Positions 8,365-17,134 of a DNA stretch of 32,779 bases are shown here, piece after piece. The notes beneath the pieces are model-generated. The model was not told where the DNA came from and made no database searches. It was given only the letters and a program-made list of their open reading frames with translations. The translations under genes were made by a program, and so were the position numbers. Location of the stretch: NCBI GenBank assembly GCA_913777295.1, contig CAJYRU010000421.1, positions 1-32,779 of the forward strand. The letters run 5' to 3'. The DNA comes from an uncultured Sphingomonas sp. GTDB lineage: Bacteria; Pseudomonadota; Alphaproteobacteria; Sphingomonadales; Sphingomonadaceae. Within the stretch, counting starts at the first letter, position 1. Every line of letters starts with the position of its first letter.

Positions 8365-9549
8365 ATGTCCGACCCCGTCGTCATCCTGTCCTATGCTCGC
8401 ACGCCGATGGGCAGTTTCCAGGGGTCGCTTGCCGGCGCTACCGCGACGCAGCTGGGCGCGACGGCGGTCGACGCTGCGGTAGAGCGCGCCGGCCTGTCGG
8501 GTGAGGCGATCGAGCGTATCTATATGGGCTGCGTCCTGCCCGCCGGTCTGGGGCAGGCGCCCGCGCGGCAGGCGGCGCTGGGCGCTGGCCTGCCGGAGCA
8601 TGTCGAGGCAACGACCGTCAACAAGATGTGCGGGTCGGGGATGCAGGCGGTGATGATGGCCGCCGACTGCATCGCTGCCGGCTCTGCCGACATCATCGTC
8701 GCGGGCGGCATGGAGAGCATGACCAACGCCCCCTATCTGTCGCAGCGCCATCGCAGCGGCGCACGGATCGGGCATGATCGCCTGATCGATCATATGTATC
8801 TCGACGGGTTGGAGGACGCGTATGAACCCGGCCGGTTGATGGGCAGCTTTGCCGAGGAGACGGCCGCCGCTTACGGCTTCACCCGTGAGGCGCAGGATGC
8901 GTTCGCCATCGAATCGCTGCGGCGGGCACAGGCGGCGCAGGCATCGGGCGCGTTCGATCGGGAGATCGTGCCCGTTGAAATCGCCGGCCGAAAGGGCACG
9001 ACCACCGTCCGCCTCGATGAACAGCCGGCGCGCGGCGATGTCGCCAAAATCCCGACGTTGAAGCCGGCCTTCTCGAAGGACGGCACCATCACCGCCGCCA
9101 ACGCCTCCTCGATCTCCGACGGTGCGGCGGCGTTGGTGCTCGCGCGGGCGTCGGTGGCAGAGCGGCTGGGGCTGACCCCGATCGCGCGGATCGTCGCCCA
9201 TGCCGGCTTCGCCCACGCCCCCGCCCGCTTCGCCACCGCCCCGGTCTTCGCCATGCGCCGCGCGATGGAGCGCGCCGGGTGGACCGCCGAGCAGATCGAT
9301 CTGTTCGAGGTCAACGAAGCCTTTGCCTGCGTCACGATGGCGGCGATGCACGACCTGAACCTGCCGCACGACCGGGTGAACGTCCATGGCGGCGCCTGTG
9401 CGCTCGGCCATCCGATCGGGGCCAGCGGTGCGCGCGTGCTGGCGACGTTGCTGTCGGCGCTGGAAACCCGCGGGCATAAGCGCGGGCTGGCCTCGCTCTG
9501 CATCGGCGGGGGTGAGGCGACGGCGCTGGCACTCGAATTGGTCGACTGA
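8365..9549 (+). CDS. Thiolase / acetyl-CoA C-acyltransferase
   Basis: 394 aa; thiolase motifs NKMCGSGMQAVMMA (nucleophilic Cys), VNEAFACVTMAAMHD, NVHGGACALGHPIGASGARV, CIGGGEATALALE. Confidence 0.95.
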   Translation: MSDPVVILSYARTPMGSFQGSLAGATATQLGATAVDAAVERAGLSGEAIERIYMGCVLPAGLGQAPARQAALGAGLPEHVEATTVNKMCGSGMQAVMMAADCIAAGSADIIVAGGMESMTNAPYLSQRHRSGARIGHDRLIDHMYLDGLEDAYEPGRLMGSFAEETAAAYGFTREAQDAFAIESLRRAQAAQASGAFDREIVPVEIAGRKGTTTVRLDEQPARGDVAKIPTLKPAFSKDGTITAANASSISDGAAALVLARASVAERLGLTPIARIVAHAGFAHAPARFATAPVFAMRRAMERAGWTAEQIDLFEVNEAFACVTMAAMHDLNLPHDRVNVHGGACALGHPIGASGARVLATLLSALETRGHKRGLASLCIGGGEATALALELVD

Positions 9550-9554
9550 GGACC

Positions 9555-9579
9555 GGAACCTTATCCCCCGCCCGGCGTA
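9555..9579 (+). promoter_or_regulatory. Candidate EcfG-type promoter GGAAC-N16-CGTA upstream of ydeP
   Basis: ggaac at 9555-9559, 16-nt spacer, cgta at 9576-9579; 33 nt upstream of the GTG start at 9612. Confidence 0.25.
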
Positions 9580-9588
9580 GCCTACGCC
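9574..9588. repeat. Short inverted repeat GGCGTA-gcc-TACGCC with a further GGCGTA copy at 9592-9597
   Basis: Read directly from the thiolase/ydeP intergenic region. Confidence 0.5.
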
Positions 9589-9611
9589 AGAGGCGTAACG
9601 AAGGAATTGGC

Positions 9612-11888
9612 GTGGCGGATCGGGATACGGTGGTCGGATATGACGGCCCGGCGGGGGGCTGGGGCTCGGTCAAGGGCATGTCGAAGGTCCTTGCGAAGGA
9701 ACGCAACCGCCCGGCCGCGCTGGCGCAACTTGCCCGGCAGAACAAGACCAAGGGCTTCATGTGTACGTCCTGCGCATGGGGCAAGCCCGCCGAGCCGCAC
9801 CCGTTCGAATTCTGTGAAAACGGGGCGAAGGCGACGCTGTGGGATCTGACCCCCAATCGCTGTACGCCCGACTTCTTCGCCGAACATTCGGTCAGCGAAT
9901 TGAAGACGTGGAAGGATTTCGACCTCGAACATGTCGGTCGACTGACGCATCCGCTGCGCTACGACCATGCCACCGACCATTATGTCGAATGCAGCTGGGA
10001 CGAGGCTTTTACCGCGATCGGTGCCGAACTGCGCGCGATCGACCCGAAAAAGGCGATCTTCTACGCCTCGGGCCGGGCAAGCCTCGAAACCTCCTATCTC
10101 TACGCGCTGTTCGCCCGGCTCTATGGGCACAACAACCTGCCCGACAGCTCGAACATGTGCCATGAGACGACCTCGGTCGCCTTGAAGAAGACGATCGGCG
10201 CGCCGGTCGGCACCTCGATCCTCGACGATTTCGAACATTGCGACGCGATGTTCTTCTTCGGCCAGAACACCGGCTCGAACAGCCCGCGCTTCCTTCACCC
10301 GTTGCGCGACGCCGTGAAGCGGGGTTGCAAGGTCGTGACCTTCAATCCGGTCAAGGAACCGGGGCTGATCGCCTTTACCGATCCGCAGAACCCGTTCGAA
10401 ATGGCGACGCGCAGCGAAACGAAGATTTCGTGCCAATATCATCAGGTAAAGCCAGGCGGCGACGTGGCGGTGATGATCGGCCTCGCCAAGCATGTGCTGG
10501 CCGCGGAGGACAAGAGCTGGGCCGAACACAAGGTTCATGTTCTCGACACCGACTTCATCGAACAGCACACGCACGGCTTCGCCGCATTCGAGGCGATGGT
10601 TCGGGCGACTGACTGGGCCGACATCGAACGTGAAAGCGGGTTGTCCCGCGCCGACATCGAGGCGGCTGGCCAGGTCTATGTCGAGGCGGATCGCACGATC
10701 GGCATCTATGGCATGGGCCTGACGCAGCAGGTCAACGGGTTCGACAATGTCGCGACCTACGTCAACCTGCTGCTGATGAAGGGGAATATCGGTCGCGTCG
10801 GCACCGGCATGTCGCCGGTGCGCGGACACAGCAACGTGCAGGGCCAGCGCACTGTCGGCATTTCCGAAAAGCCGGAACTGGTGCCGATGGACCGCCTGCG
10901 TGAACTGTTCGATTTCGAACCGCCGATGGATCACGGCCACAATACCGTCACCGCGTGCGAAGGCATATTGAAGGGCGAGATCGACGCCTTCGTCTCGCTC
11001 GGCGGAAACTTCCTGCGGGCCATCCCCGATCTGGAGCGCATCGAGGCGGCATGGCCGCAGATGCGCCTGACGGTGCAGATCGCGACGAAGCTCAATCGTA
11101 GCCATCTCATCAACGGCAAGGTCGCCTATCTCCTTCCCTGCCTCGTCCGGACCGAAGTCGACCAGCAGGCCGGCGGCGAGCAGATCGTCACCATCGAGGA
11201 CACGTTCAGCCATATCCACGGATCGATCGCGACGCATGAACCCGCCAGCGAACATCTGAAATCCGAAGTCGCAATCGTCGCCGGCATTGCCAAGGCGACG
11301 CTGGACCCTAATCCGAAGGTCGACTGGGACGGCTGGACCGGCGACTACGCCCGAATCCGCAAGCTGATAGAGGAAACCTATCCCGAGGAGTTCCACGACT
11401 TCGAGGAGCGGATGTTTACCCCCGGCGGTTTCTATCGCGGCAATTCGGCACGTGAACGGGTTTGGAAGACGGAGAGCGGCAAGGCCGAATTCACCGTGCC
11501 GCGTTCCCTGTCGGGCACCAACATTCTCGACGCGCCGGGCCGGCTGCGGCTGGTGACGCTGCGTTCCAACGATCAGTTCAACACGACGATCTATGGCTAT
11601 GACGACCGCTTCCGCGGCATTACCGGGACGCGCGACGTGGTGATGATGAACCCGAAGGAGATTGCGAAGGCCGGGCTGCACAAGGGGCAGGTCGTGACGA
11701 TCGTTGGCGACGGCGATGACGGCATCGACCGCCGTGTCGCGGGGCTGAAGGTCGTGCCGTTCGACCTGCCCGATGGCTGCATCGCCGGCTATTATCCCGA
11801 ACTCAACCCGCTGATCCCGCTCGGCTGGCATGACCACGGGTCGCAGACGCCGGCGGCGAAAGCGGTGCCGGTGCGTATCGTCGCCTGA
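9612..11888 (+). CDS. FdhF/YdeP family molybdopterin-dependent oxidoreductase
   Basis: 758 aa; FMCTSCAWGKP...FEFCENGAKATLWDLTPNRC, SSNMCHETTSVALKKTIGAPVGTSILDDFEHCDAMFFFGQNTGSNSPR, GNIGRVGTGMSPVRGHSNVQGQRTVGI: YdeP-type formate dehydrogenase alpha-like protein. Confidence 0.92.
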   Translation: MADRDTVVGYDGPAGGWGSVKGMSKVLAKERNRPAALAQLARQNKTKGFMCTSCAWGKPAEPHPFEFCENGAKATLWDLTPNRCTPDFFAEHSVSELKTWKDFDLEHVGRLTHPLRYDHATDHYVECSWDEAFTAIGAELRAIDPKKAIFYASGRASLETSYLYALFARLYGHNNLPDSSNMCHETTSVALKKTIGAPVGTSILDDFEHCDAMFFFGQNTGSNSPRFLHPLRDAVKRGCKVVTFNPVKEPGLIAFTDPQNPFEMATRSETKISCQYHQVKPGGDVAVMIGLAKHVLAAEDKSWAEHKVHVLDTDFIEQHTHGFAAFEAMVRATDWADIERESGLSRADIEAAGQVYVEADRTIGIYGMGLTQQVNGFDNVATYVNLLLMKGNIGRVGTGMSPVRGHSNVQGQRTVGISEKPELVPMDRLRELFDFEPPMDHGHNTVTACEGILKGEIDAFVSLGGNFLRAIPDLERIEAAWPQMRLTVQIATKLNRSHLINGKVAYLLPCLVRTEVDQQAGGEQIVTIEDTFSHIHGSIATHEPASEHLKSEVAIVAGIAKATLDPNPKVDWDGWTGDYARIRKLIEETYPEEFHDFEERMFTPGGFYRGNSARERVWKTESGKAEFTVPRSLSGTNILDAPGRLRLVTLRSNDQFNTTIYGYDDRFRGITGTRDVVMMNPKEIAKAGLHKGQVVTIVGDGDDGIDRRVAGLKVVPFDLPDGCIAGYYPELNPLIPLGWHDHGSQTPAAKAVPVRIVA

Positions 11889-12667
11889 TGGACAAGGGGG
11901 GTCATGCCACCCGGCGGTTCGACCGGGTGGCAGCATCGGGGGATGCCGGGGAACAGGAACGTGCGGTCGCGATCGAGGCACCGGTCGCGATCGAGGTGAA
12001 CGGGCTTGGCTATGCCGTGCTGATGGCGACGCCGACCGATCTCGACGACCTCGCCTATGGCTTCGTGTCAGCCGAGCGGCTGGTCGACGATGCCGGCGAG
12101 GTCATTGACGTGGCCATGCATGAAGCCCCTGGCGGGACGCTGTTGCGCGTCACCCTGACACCCGAACGCCACGACCGCGTGACGGACCGGGTGCGGCACC
12201 GTGTATCGGAGTCATCGTGCGGGCTGTGCGGGATCGAGAATCTCGAACAGGCGCTCAGACCCTTACCCGTTCTGACCACACGCAGCGACGCCACCCCTTC
12301 GGCAGTCGCCGTGGCGGCGGAAGCGTTGCGCGACCATCAGCCGCTGGCGCAGGCGACCGGCGCGACCCATGCCGCCGCGCTCTGTGCGGCCGACGGCCAT
12401 ATCCGGATGGTGCGCGAGGATGTCGGTCGGCATAATGCCTTCGACAAGCTGATCGGCGCGATGCGGCGCGGCGGGCATGATTGGGATGGCGGCTTTGCCC
12501 TGCTGTCCTCGCGCTGCTCGTTCGAACTGGTCGAAAAGGCGGTGCTGGCGAATTGTCCGTTGCTCGCCACGCTGTCGGCGGCGACGACGCTGGCGCTGGA
12601 TCGCGCGGCGGAGGCCGGGCTGCCGCTCAGGACGCTGGTGCGCGGCGATGCGATGCTGGCGTCGTGA
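11888..12667 (+). CDS. fdhD: Formate dehydrogenase accessory sulfurtransferase FdhD
   Basis: 259 aa; ESSCGLCGIENLEQAL (CxxC), THAAALCAADGHIRMVREDVGRHNAFDKLIGAM, LLSSRCSFELVEKAVLANCPLLATLSAATTLALDRAAEAGLPL. TGATG overlap with ydeP. Confidence 0.95.
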   Translation: MDKGGHATRRFDRVAASGDAGEQERAVAIEAPVAIEVNGLGYAVLMATPTDLDDLAYGFVSAERLVDDAGEVIDVAMHEAPGGTLLRVTLTPERHDRVTDRVRHRVSESSCGLCGIENLEQALRPLPVLTTRSDATPSAVAVAAEALRDHQPLAQATGATHAAALCAADGHIRMVREDVGRHNAFDKLIGAMRRGGHDWDGGFALLSSRCSFELVEKAVLANCPLLATLSAATTLALDRAAEAGLPLRTLVRGDAMLAS

Positions 12668-13212
12668 CCCGCATTCTCGGTGCGATCCTGGCGGGGGGGC
12701 GCTCGACCCGCTTCGGCAGTGACAAGGCTCTGGCGAACCTCGACGGGCGCGCGCTGATCGATCGGGTGGTCGACGCCGTCGCTCCGCAGGTCGACGCGCT
12801 GGTCGTCGTGGGACGAACGCATCCCGGCCTGACCTACATTCCCGACCGCCCGGCCCCCGATCTGGGGCCGCTGGGCGGTATCGCGGCCGCGCTGCATCAC
12901 GCGGCGGCGTTAGGCTATGCACAGATACTGACCGTACCGTGCGATGCGCCGTTCCTGCCGGCGGAGCTGCGACGACATCTGTCGGCGGCCGGTTCCGCCG
13001 TCTATCTCGCCGACCTGCCGGTCGTGGGGTGGTGGCCGACCGATGCCCACGCGACACTCGACGCGATGCTGGCGGGCGGCGGATCGCGGTCGGTTCGCGC
13101 CTTTGCCGACCGGATCGGCGCGCTGGGCGTGGCCGGCCCGACCGAAATTGCGAACGTCAACACGCCGGATGATCTGGCGCTGCTGGCGAAGCGCGATATA
13201 GCCGACCGGTAA
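12664..13212 (+). CDS. mobA: Molybdenum cofactor guanylyltransferase MobA
   Basis: GTG at 12664 overlaps the fdhD stop (GTGA): MTRILGAILAGGRSTRFGSDKALANLDGRALIDRVVDAVAPQVDALVVVGR...LGPLGGIAAALHHAAALGYAQILTVPCDAPFLP...IANVNTPDDL. Confidence 0.93.
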   Translation: MTRILGAILAGGRSTRFGSDKALANLDGRALIDRVVDAVAPQVDALVVVGRTHPGLTYIPDRPAPDLGPLGGIAAALHHAAALGYAQILTVPCDAPFLPAELRRHLSAAGSAVYLADLPVVGWWPTDAHATLDAMLAGGGSRSVRAFADRIGALGVAGPTEIANVNTPDDLALLAKRDIADR

Positions 13213-13685
13213 TGACCGCGTCGTTCCTGATCCTGCGTATCGGCGACACCCGCCTTGCGCTGCCCATGGCGGCGGTGCGCGAGGTGTTGCCGCTGCTGCC
13301 GATCGATGCGCCGCCGGGCCTGCCGCGTCCGCTGCTGGGCTTCGTCACGTTGCAGGAGCGGCCGGTCCCGGTGCTGGCCCCGCAACTGCTGCTGGACCCG
13401 AAGGGCAGGATGACCGGCGTCGATCTATCCGCACATCTCGTCCGGTTGCGCGAGGACATCTGCCTGCTGGTCGATCGGGCGGAGGATGTCGCGACCGGAA
13501 TCGTTGGACCGCTTGCCGCAGACCATAGCCTGAACGCTGCGGTGATCGGTGAGCTTGATTTGAGCGACGGCACTATCGCCCATGTCGTCGCGGCCGACCG
13601 GCTGTTGCTGGACGGCGAGCGCGCGGCATTGGCCGCCTTGACCGCCGCCGCCGCCGAGCGTCGCGACCAATGGAGCGCGGCATGA
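13212..13685 (+). CDS. cheW: CheW-like adaptor protein (first; WspB/WspD-like position)
   Basis: 157 aa; FLILRIGDTRLALPMAAVREVLPLLPIDAPPGLPRPLLGFVTLQERPVPVLAPQLLL...; starts at the overlapping TAATG of mobA. Confidence 0.85.
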   Translation: MTASFLILRIGDTRLALPMAAVREVLPLLPIDAPPGLPRPLLGFVTLQERPVPVLAPQLLLDPKGRMTGVDLSAHLVRLREDICLLVDRAEDVATGIVGPLAADHSLNAAVIGELDLSDGTIAHVVAADRLLLDGERAALAALTAAAAERRDQWSAA

Positions 13686-14947
13686 TCGGCGACGAGGCCT
13701 TTGCCGAGGTGAAGGCGATGGTCATCACCCGGACCGGCCATCATTATTACGCGGACAAGGACGCCCAACTCGCCGAACATGTCGCACGACGCATGGCGGC
13801 AACCGGCGACGCGACGATCGACGACTATCGCGCGCGGCTGCGCGATCCGGCCGATGCCGAATGGCCGCAGCTCGAAAGCGCGGTCACGATCAACGAAACC
13901 TTCTTCTTCCGCTTCGCCGAACAATTCACCGCGCTGAAGACCACCATCCTCCCTGCGATGATCGCGCGCCACCGCGAGGATCGCCGCTTGCGGATATGGA
14001 GCGTAGGCTGCTCGACGGGGGCCGAGGCGCATTCGGTCGCGGTGCTGCTCGCCGACCTGCTGGGCGACGAAATCACCGACTGGCGCATCGCCCTGACCGG
14101 CACCGACATCGACGAGGCCGCGTTGGCAGCGGCGCGCAAGGCGGAATATTCGTCATGGGCGCTGCGCACCATGGGTGAGGGCGAGCGGGTACGCCTGTTC
14201 GACCGGATCGGCGAACGCTATCGGCTGAAGGATCGCTATCGCGGTATTGCCCGGTTCGAACGCCATAACCTGCTGGCAATGATCGAAGCCGCTGCGCCGA
14301 TGGGGTTCAGCGATTACGACCTGATCCTGTGCCGCAACGTACTGATCTATTTCCGGCAGGACGATGCGACCGCAATCGTCGGGGCGCTGGCCGGGCGGCT
14401 GGCGGCGGACGGGATCCTGCTGCTCGGCCATGCCGAACCCAATCCGGGGTTCGACGCAGTCGCCGACAGCGGCCAGACTGCGGGCATCCTGACCTATCAT
14501 ATGCGCGGAAGCCGGCAGAAGCCGCCGCCAGCCCCACACCCCGTCGAGGCACGGCCCGTGCCGACCCCGCGCGCACCCCGCCCCGCTCCGCCCCGGACAC
14601 CAGCGCCCGCGCCCGCCCCCCCCGCCCCGCCGGCGGCGATCCGTACGCCCGACGCGGTCGCGCGCGATGTCGCTGCGCTCGAGGCTCTGGCATCGGGTGA
14701 CAAGGATCAGGCAGAGCGGGCGTTCCGCGACGCACTGTATCTCGACCGGTCGTTCGCCATGGCGCATTACCAGTTCGGCCATTACCTGCTGGCACAGGGA
14801 CGCACGCCCGATGGCCGCCGCAGCCTGACCAACGCCTTGCGGGTCGCGACGTCGCTTGCCCCCGATGCTGAACTGGCCGAAGGCGACGGCATGACCGCCG
14901 GCGCGATGGCTGCCGCGATCCGTCATACGATCGGGGCCGGAAAATGA
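13682..14947 (+). CDS. cheR: CheR-type protein-glutamate methyltransferase with proline-rich linker and C-terminal TPR-like segment (WspC-like)
   Basis: ATG at 13682 (ATGA overlap with cheW). VTINETFFFRFAEQFTALKTTILPAMIARHREDRRLRIWSVGCSTGAEAHSVAVLL, GTDIDEAALAAARKAEYSSWALRTMGE, DLILCRNVLIYF; then a Pro-rich stretch and QAERAFRDALYLDRSFAMAHYQFGHYLLAQGR. Confidence 0.92.
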   Translation: MIGDEAFAEVKAMVITRTGHHYYADKDAQLAEHVARRMAATGDATIDDYRARLRDPADAEWPQLESAVTINETFFFRFAEQFTALKTTILPAMIARHREDRRLRIWSVGCSTGAEAHSVAVLLADLLGDEITDWRIALTGTDIDEAALAAARKAEYSSWALRTMGEGERVRLFDRIGERYRLKDRYRGIARFERHNLLAMIEAAAPMGFSDYDLILCRNVLIYFRQDDATAIVGALAGRLAADGILLLGHAEPNPGFDAVADSGQTAGILTYHMRGSRQKPPPAPHPVEARPVPTPRAPRPAPPRTPAPAPAPPAPPAAIRTPDAVARDVAALEALASGDKDQAERAFRDALYLDRSFAMAHYQFGHYLLAQGRTPDGRRSLTNALRVATSLAPDAELAEGDGMTAGAMAAAIRHTIGAGK

Positions 14948-15456
14948 CGACACCCACCATCCTTGCCGATGGCCTGGACGCCGATGCGATCGCCGCGATC
15001 CTGACCGCTCGCCAGCGTGCCGTCGGCGGCGTGCGGCAGGTGGACATGCGAGCGACCGAAACGCTGTTGACGTTTGATCTGGGCGGGGTGCCACACGGCC
15101 TGCCGATCGATTGCGTCCGCGCCGTTGCGCCGCTGCCGAAGGTTACCCGCCTGCCGGGTGCGCCCGTTACCCTCGAAGGGCTGGTTGCGTGGCGGGGAAC
15201 GGTGGTGAACCTGTTCGCTCTGGGCAAGCTGCTCGACCGCGACGTCGCCGACGCCGCAACGATGATCGTGCTGCGCCATGACGCGCCGCGCATCGCGCTA
15301 TCGGTCGATTCGGTGTCGGCGGTCATGACCATGCCCCGGCAGGAAACGGCCGCCGCTCTCTCCACGCTCGTCATCGATGGCGACGAACGGTTGACACGCA
15401 TCGATCCCGTCGTGCTGATCGACCGTCTTCTCCCCGCCCGTCTTCAGGAAGGATAA
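14944..15456 (+). CDS. cheW: CheW-like adaptor protein (second)
   Basis: 170 aa; TLLTFDLGGVPHGLPIDCVRAVAPLPKVTRLPGAPVTLEGLVAWRGTVVNLFALGKLL; ATGA overlap with cheR. Confidence 0.88.
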   Translation: MTTPTILADGLDADAIAAILTARQRAVGGVRQVDMRATETLLTFDLGGVPHGLPIDCVRAVAPLPKVTRLPGAPVTLEGLVAWRGTVVNLFALGKLLDRDVADAATMIVLRHDAPRIALSVDSVSAVMTMPRQETAAALSTLVIDGDERLTRIDPVVLIDRLLPARLQEG

Positions 15457-15459
15457 GGT

Positions 15460-17118
15460 TTGTCCGTCTCTACCCGGATCGCCGCCGGTTTCGCGGCCCT
15501 GACCGCGATCCTCCTCGCGCTCGGCGTCTATGCGCTGGTCCAGATCGGCGAAGTCCGCCAGACCGTCGACCTGATCGTCGAACGCGACCTTGCGTCGATG
15601 GAGGCGCTGAACCGCATCGACCATGCCCTGTCGCGCAAGGTCGAACAGCGCTCCAGCCTGGTGCAGGCGTTCCTGACCGGCGACAATGCCCGCGTCCGCG
15701 AAGCGACGACCGGCTGGCGCAACGCCATCGACGATGCGCAACGCGGTCTGGCCGAGCAGGAACGCGCGGCCGAGGGGTATCGCGACAATTCGGTCACCGG
15801 CACCCGGTCGGAACTCTGGGCACGCATGGCGCGGCAGCTGGCCGAGGGCGAACGCGCGCTGGCCCAGACCCGTACCGACGTGGAAACCCAGCTTGCCGCA
15901 ATCAGTGCGGGTGACCGGGCAGGCGTGTTGGGCATCGAAGCGGACATCGTGCGCGACCATGCGGTGACGGTTGCACGGGTCAGCCAGGCGCGCGAAACGC
16001 TGAACCTCGCGATCGAACGCGGGCGGGATGCGACCCGCGACGTCTATGGCACCAGCCGGATTTCGATCATCATCGGCCTGATCCTCGCCATCGCGATCGC
16101 GGTCGTGGTCGCGGTGACGACGCGCCGCTCGATCGTCCGGCCGCTCGATTCGTTCATGACCTTTGTTGGGCGGATCGGCGAAGGCGACCTGTCGACGACC
16201 ACCGACACGACCGGCCAGGACGAACTGGGGCAGCTGGGCCGGACGCTGAACGACATGGTCGGGGGCCTGCGCACCATCGCGACGCAGAACCGCGCGGCAA
16301 CCAACGACCTGAATGCCGCGACCACCGAGATCCGTGCGTCGACGCAGGAACAGGCGGCGTCGGTCGAGGAACAGCTGGCCGCAGTGCAGGAAACCGCCGC
16401 CACCGTCGACGAGATCACCCATAGCGGTGCGCAGATCACCCGCCGCGCGCAGGAGGTAATCGCGCAGGCACAGGCGACCGCGCAGGTAAGCGATGCCGGC
16501 CTGACCGCCGTCACCGATACCGCCCGCGCGATGGATGCGATCCGCGAACAGGCCGAAGCGGTCGCCGCCAACATCGTCGCGCTGTCGGAAAAGACGCAGG
16601 CGATCGGCGACATCATCGCGACCGTCAACGACGTGTCGGAACGCTCGCACCTGCTCGCGCTCAATGCGTCGATCGAAGCGGCAGCGGCGGGTGAACAGGG
16701 GCGCAGCTTCGCGATCGTCGCGTCGGAAATGAAGCAGCTGGCCGATCAGGCCAAGGGCGCGACCCGCAACGTCCGCTCGATCCTGGGTGATATTCAGCGT
16801 GGGATCAATTCGTCGGTGATGCTGACCGAGGAAGCGGTCAAGCGGGTGGCGTCGGGCAAGGAGCGCACCGATGCGGGCCATGCCGCGATCGAGGAACTGG
16901 CAACTCGCGTGCAGGAAAACGTGCAGACCTTCCAGCAGATCGTCGCCTCGACCAACCAGCAGCAGATCGGCATCGAACAGGTCACGATCGCGCTGCAGAA
17001 TATCCGCGAGGCTTCGCAACAGACCGCCGCCTCGACCCGCCAGCTGGACCAGGCGGCAAGCGATCTCGGCGAGCTGTCGCGCACGCTGGTCGGCCTGACC
17101 GAACGCTACCGCCTGTAA
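15460..17118 (+). CDS. Methyl-accepting chemotaxis protein (two TMs, HAMP, MCP signalling domain; WspA-like)
   Basis: 552 aa, TTG start; N-terminal TM, TM2 IIIGLILAIAIAVVVAVTTRRSIVRPLD then HAMP, hairpin tip VNDVSERSHLLALNASIEAAAAGEQGRSFAIVASEMKQLADQAKGAT. Confidence 0.95.
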   Translation: MSVSTRIAAGFAALTAILLALGVYALVQIGEVRQTVDLIVERDLASMEALNRIDHALSRKVEQRSSLVQAFLTGDNARVREATTGWRNAIDDAQRGLAEQERAAEGYRDNSVTGTRSELWARMARQLAEGERALAQTRTDVETQLAAISAGDRAGVLGIEADIVRDHAVTVARVSQARETLNLAIERGRDATRDVYGTSRISIIIGLILAIAIAVVVAVTTRRSIVRPLDSFMTFVGRIGEGDLSTTTDTTGQDELGQLGRTLNDMVGGLRTIATQNRAATNDLNAATTEIRASTQEQAASVEEQLAAVQETAATVDEITHSGAQITRRAQEVIAQAQATAQVSDAGLTAVTDTARAMDAIREQAEAVAANIVALSEKTQAIGDIIATVNDVSERSHLLALNASIEAAAAGEQGRSFAIVASEMKQLADQAKGATRNVRSILGDIQRGINSSVMLTEEAVKRVASGKERTDAGHAAIEELATRVQENVQTFQQIVASTNQQQIGIEQVTIALQNIREASQQTAASTRQLDQAASDLGELSRTLVGLTERYRL

Positions 17119-17134
17119 CCGGACGGACGCGCGC

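Noticed and set aside
9582-11981. 799 aa minus-strand ORF
   Set aside because: Exactly antisense to ydeP, which has clear molybdoenzyme motifs; the shadow frame arises from high GC3.
15298-17019. 573 aa minus-strand ORF
   Set aside because: Antisense to the MCP gene; low-complexity R/D/G/H composition and no domain.
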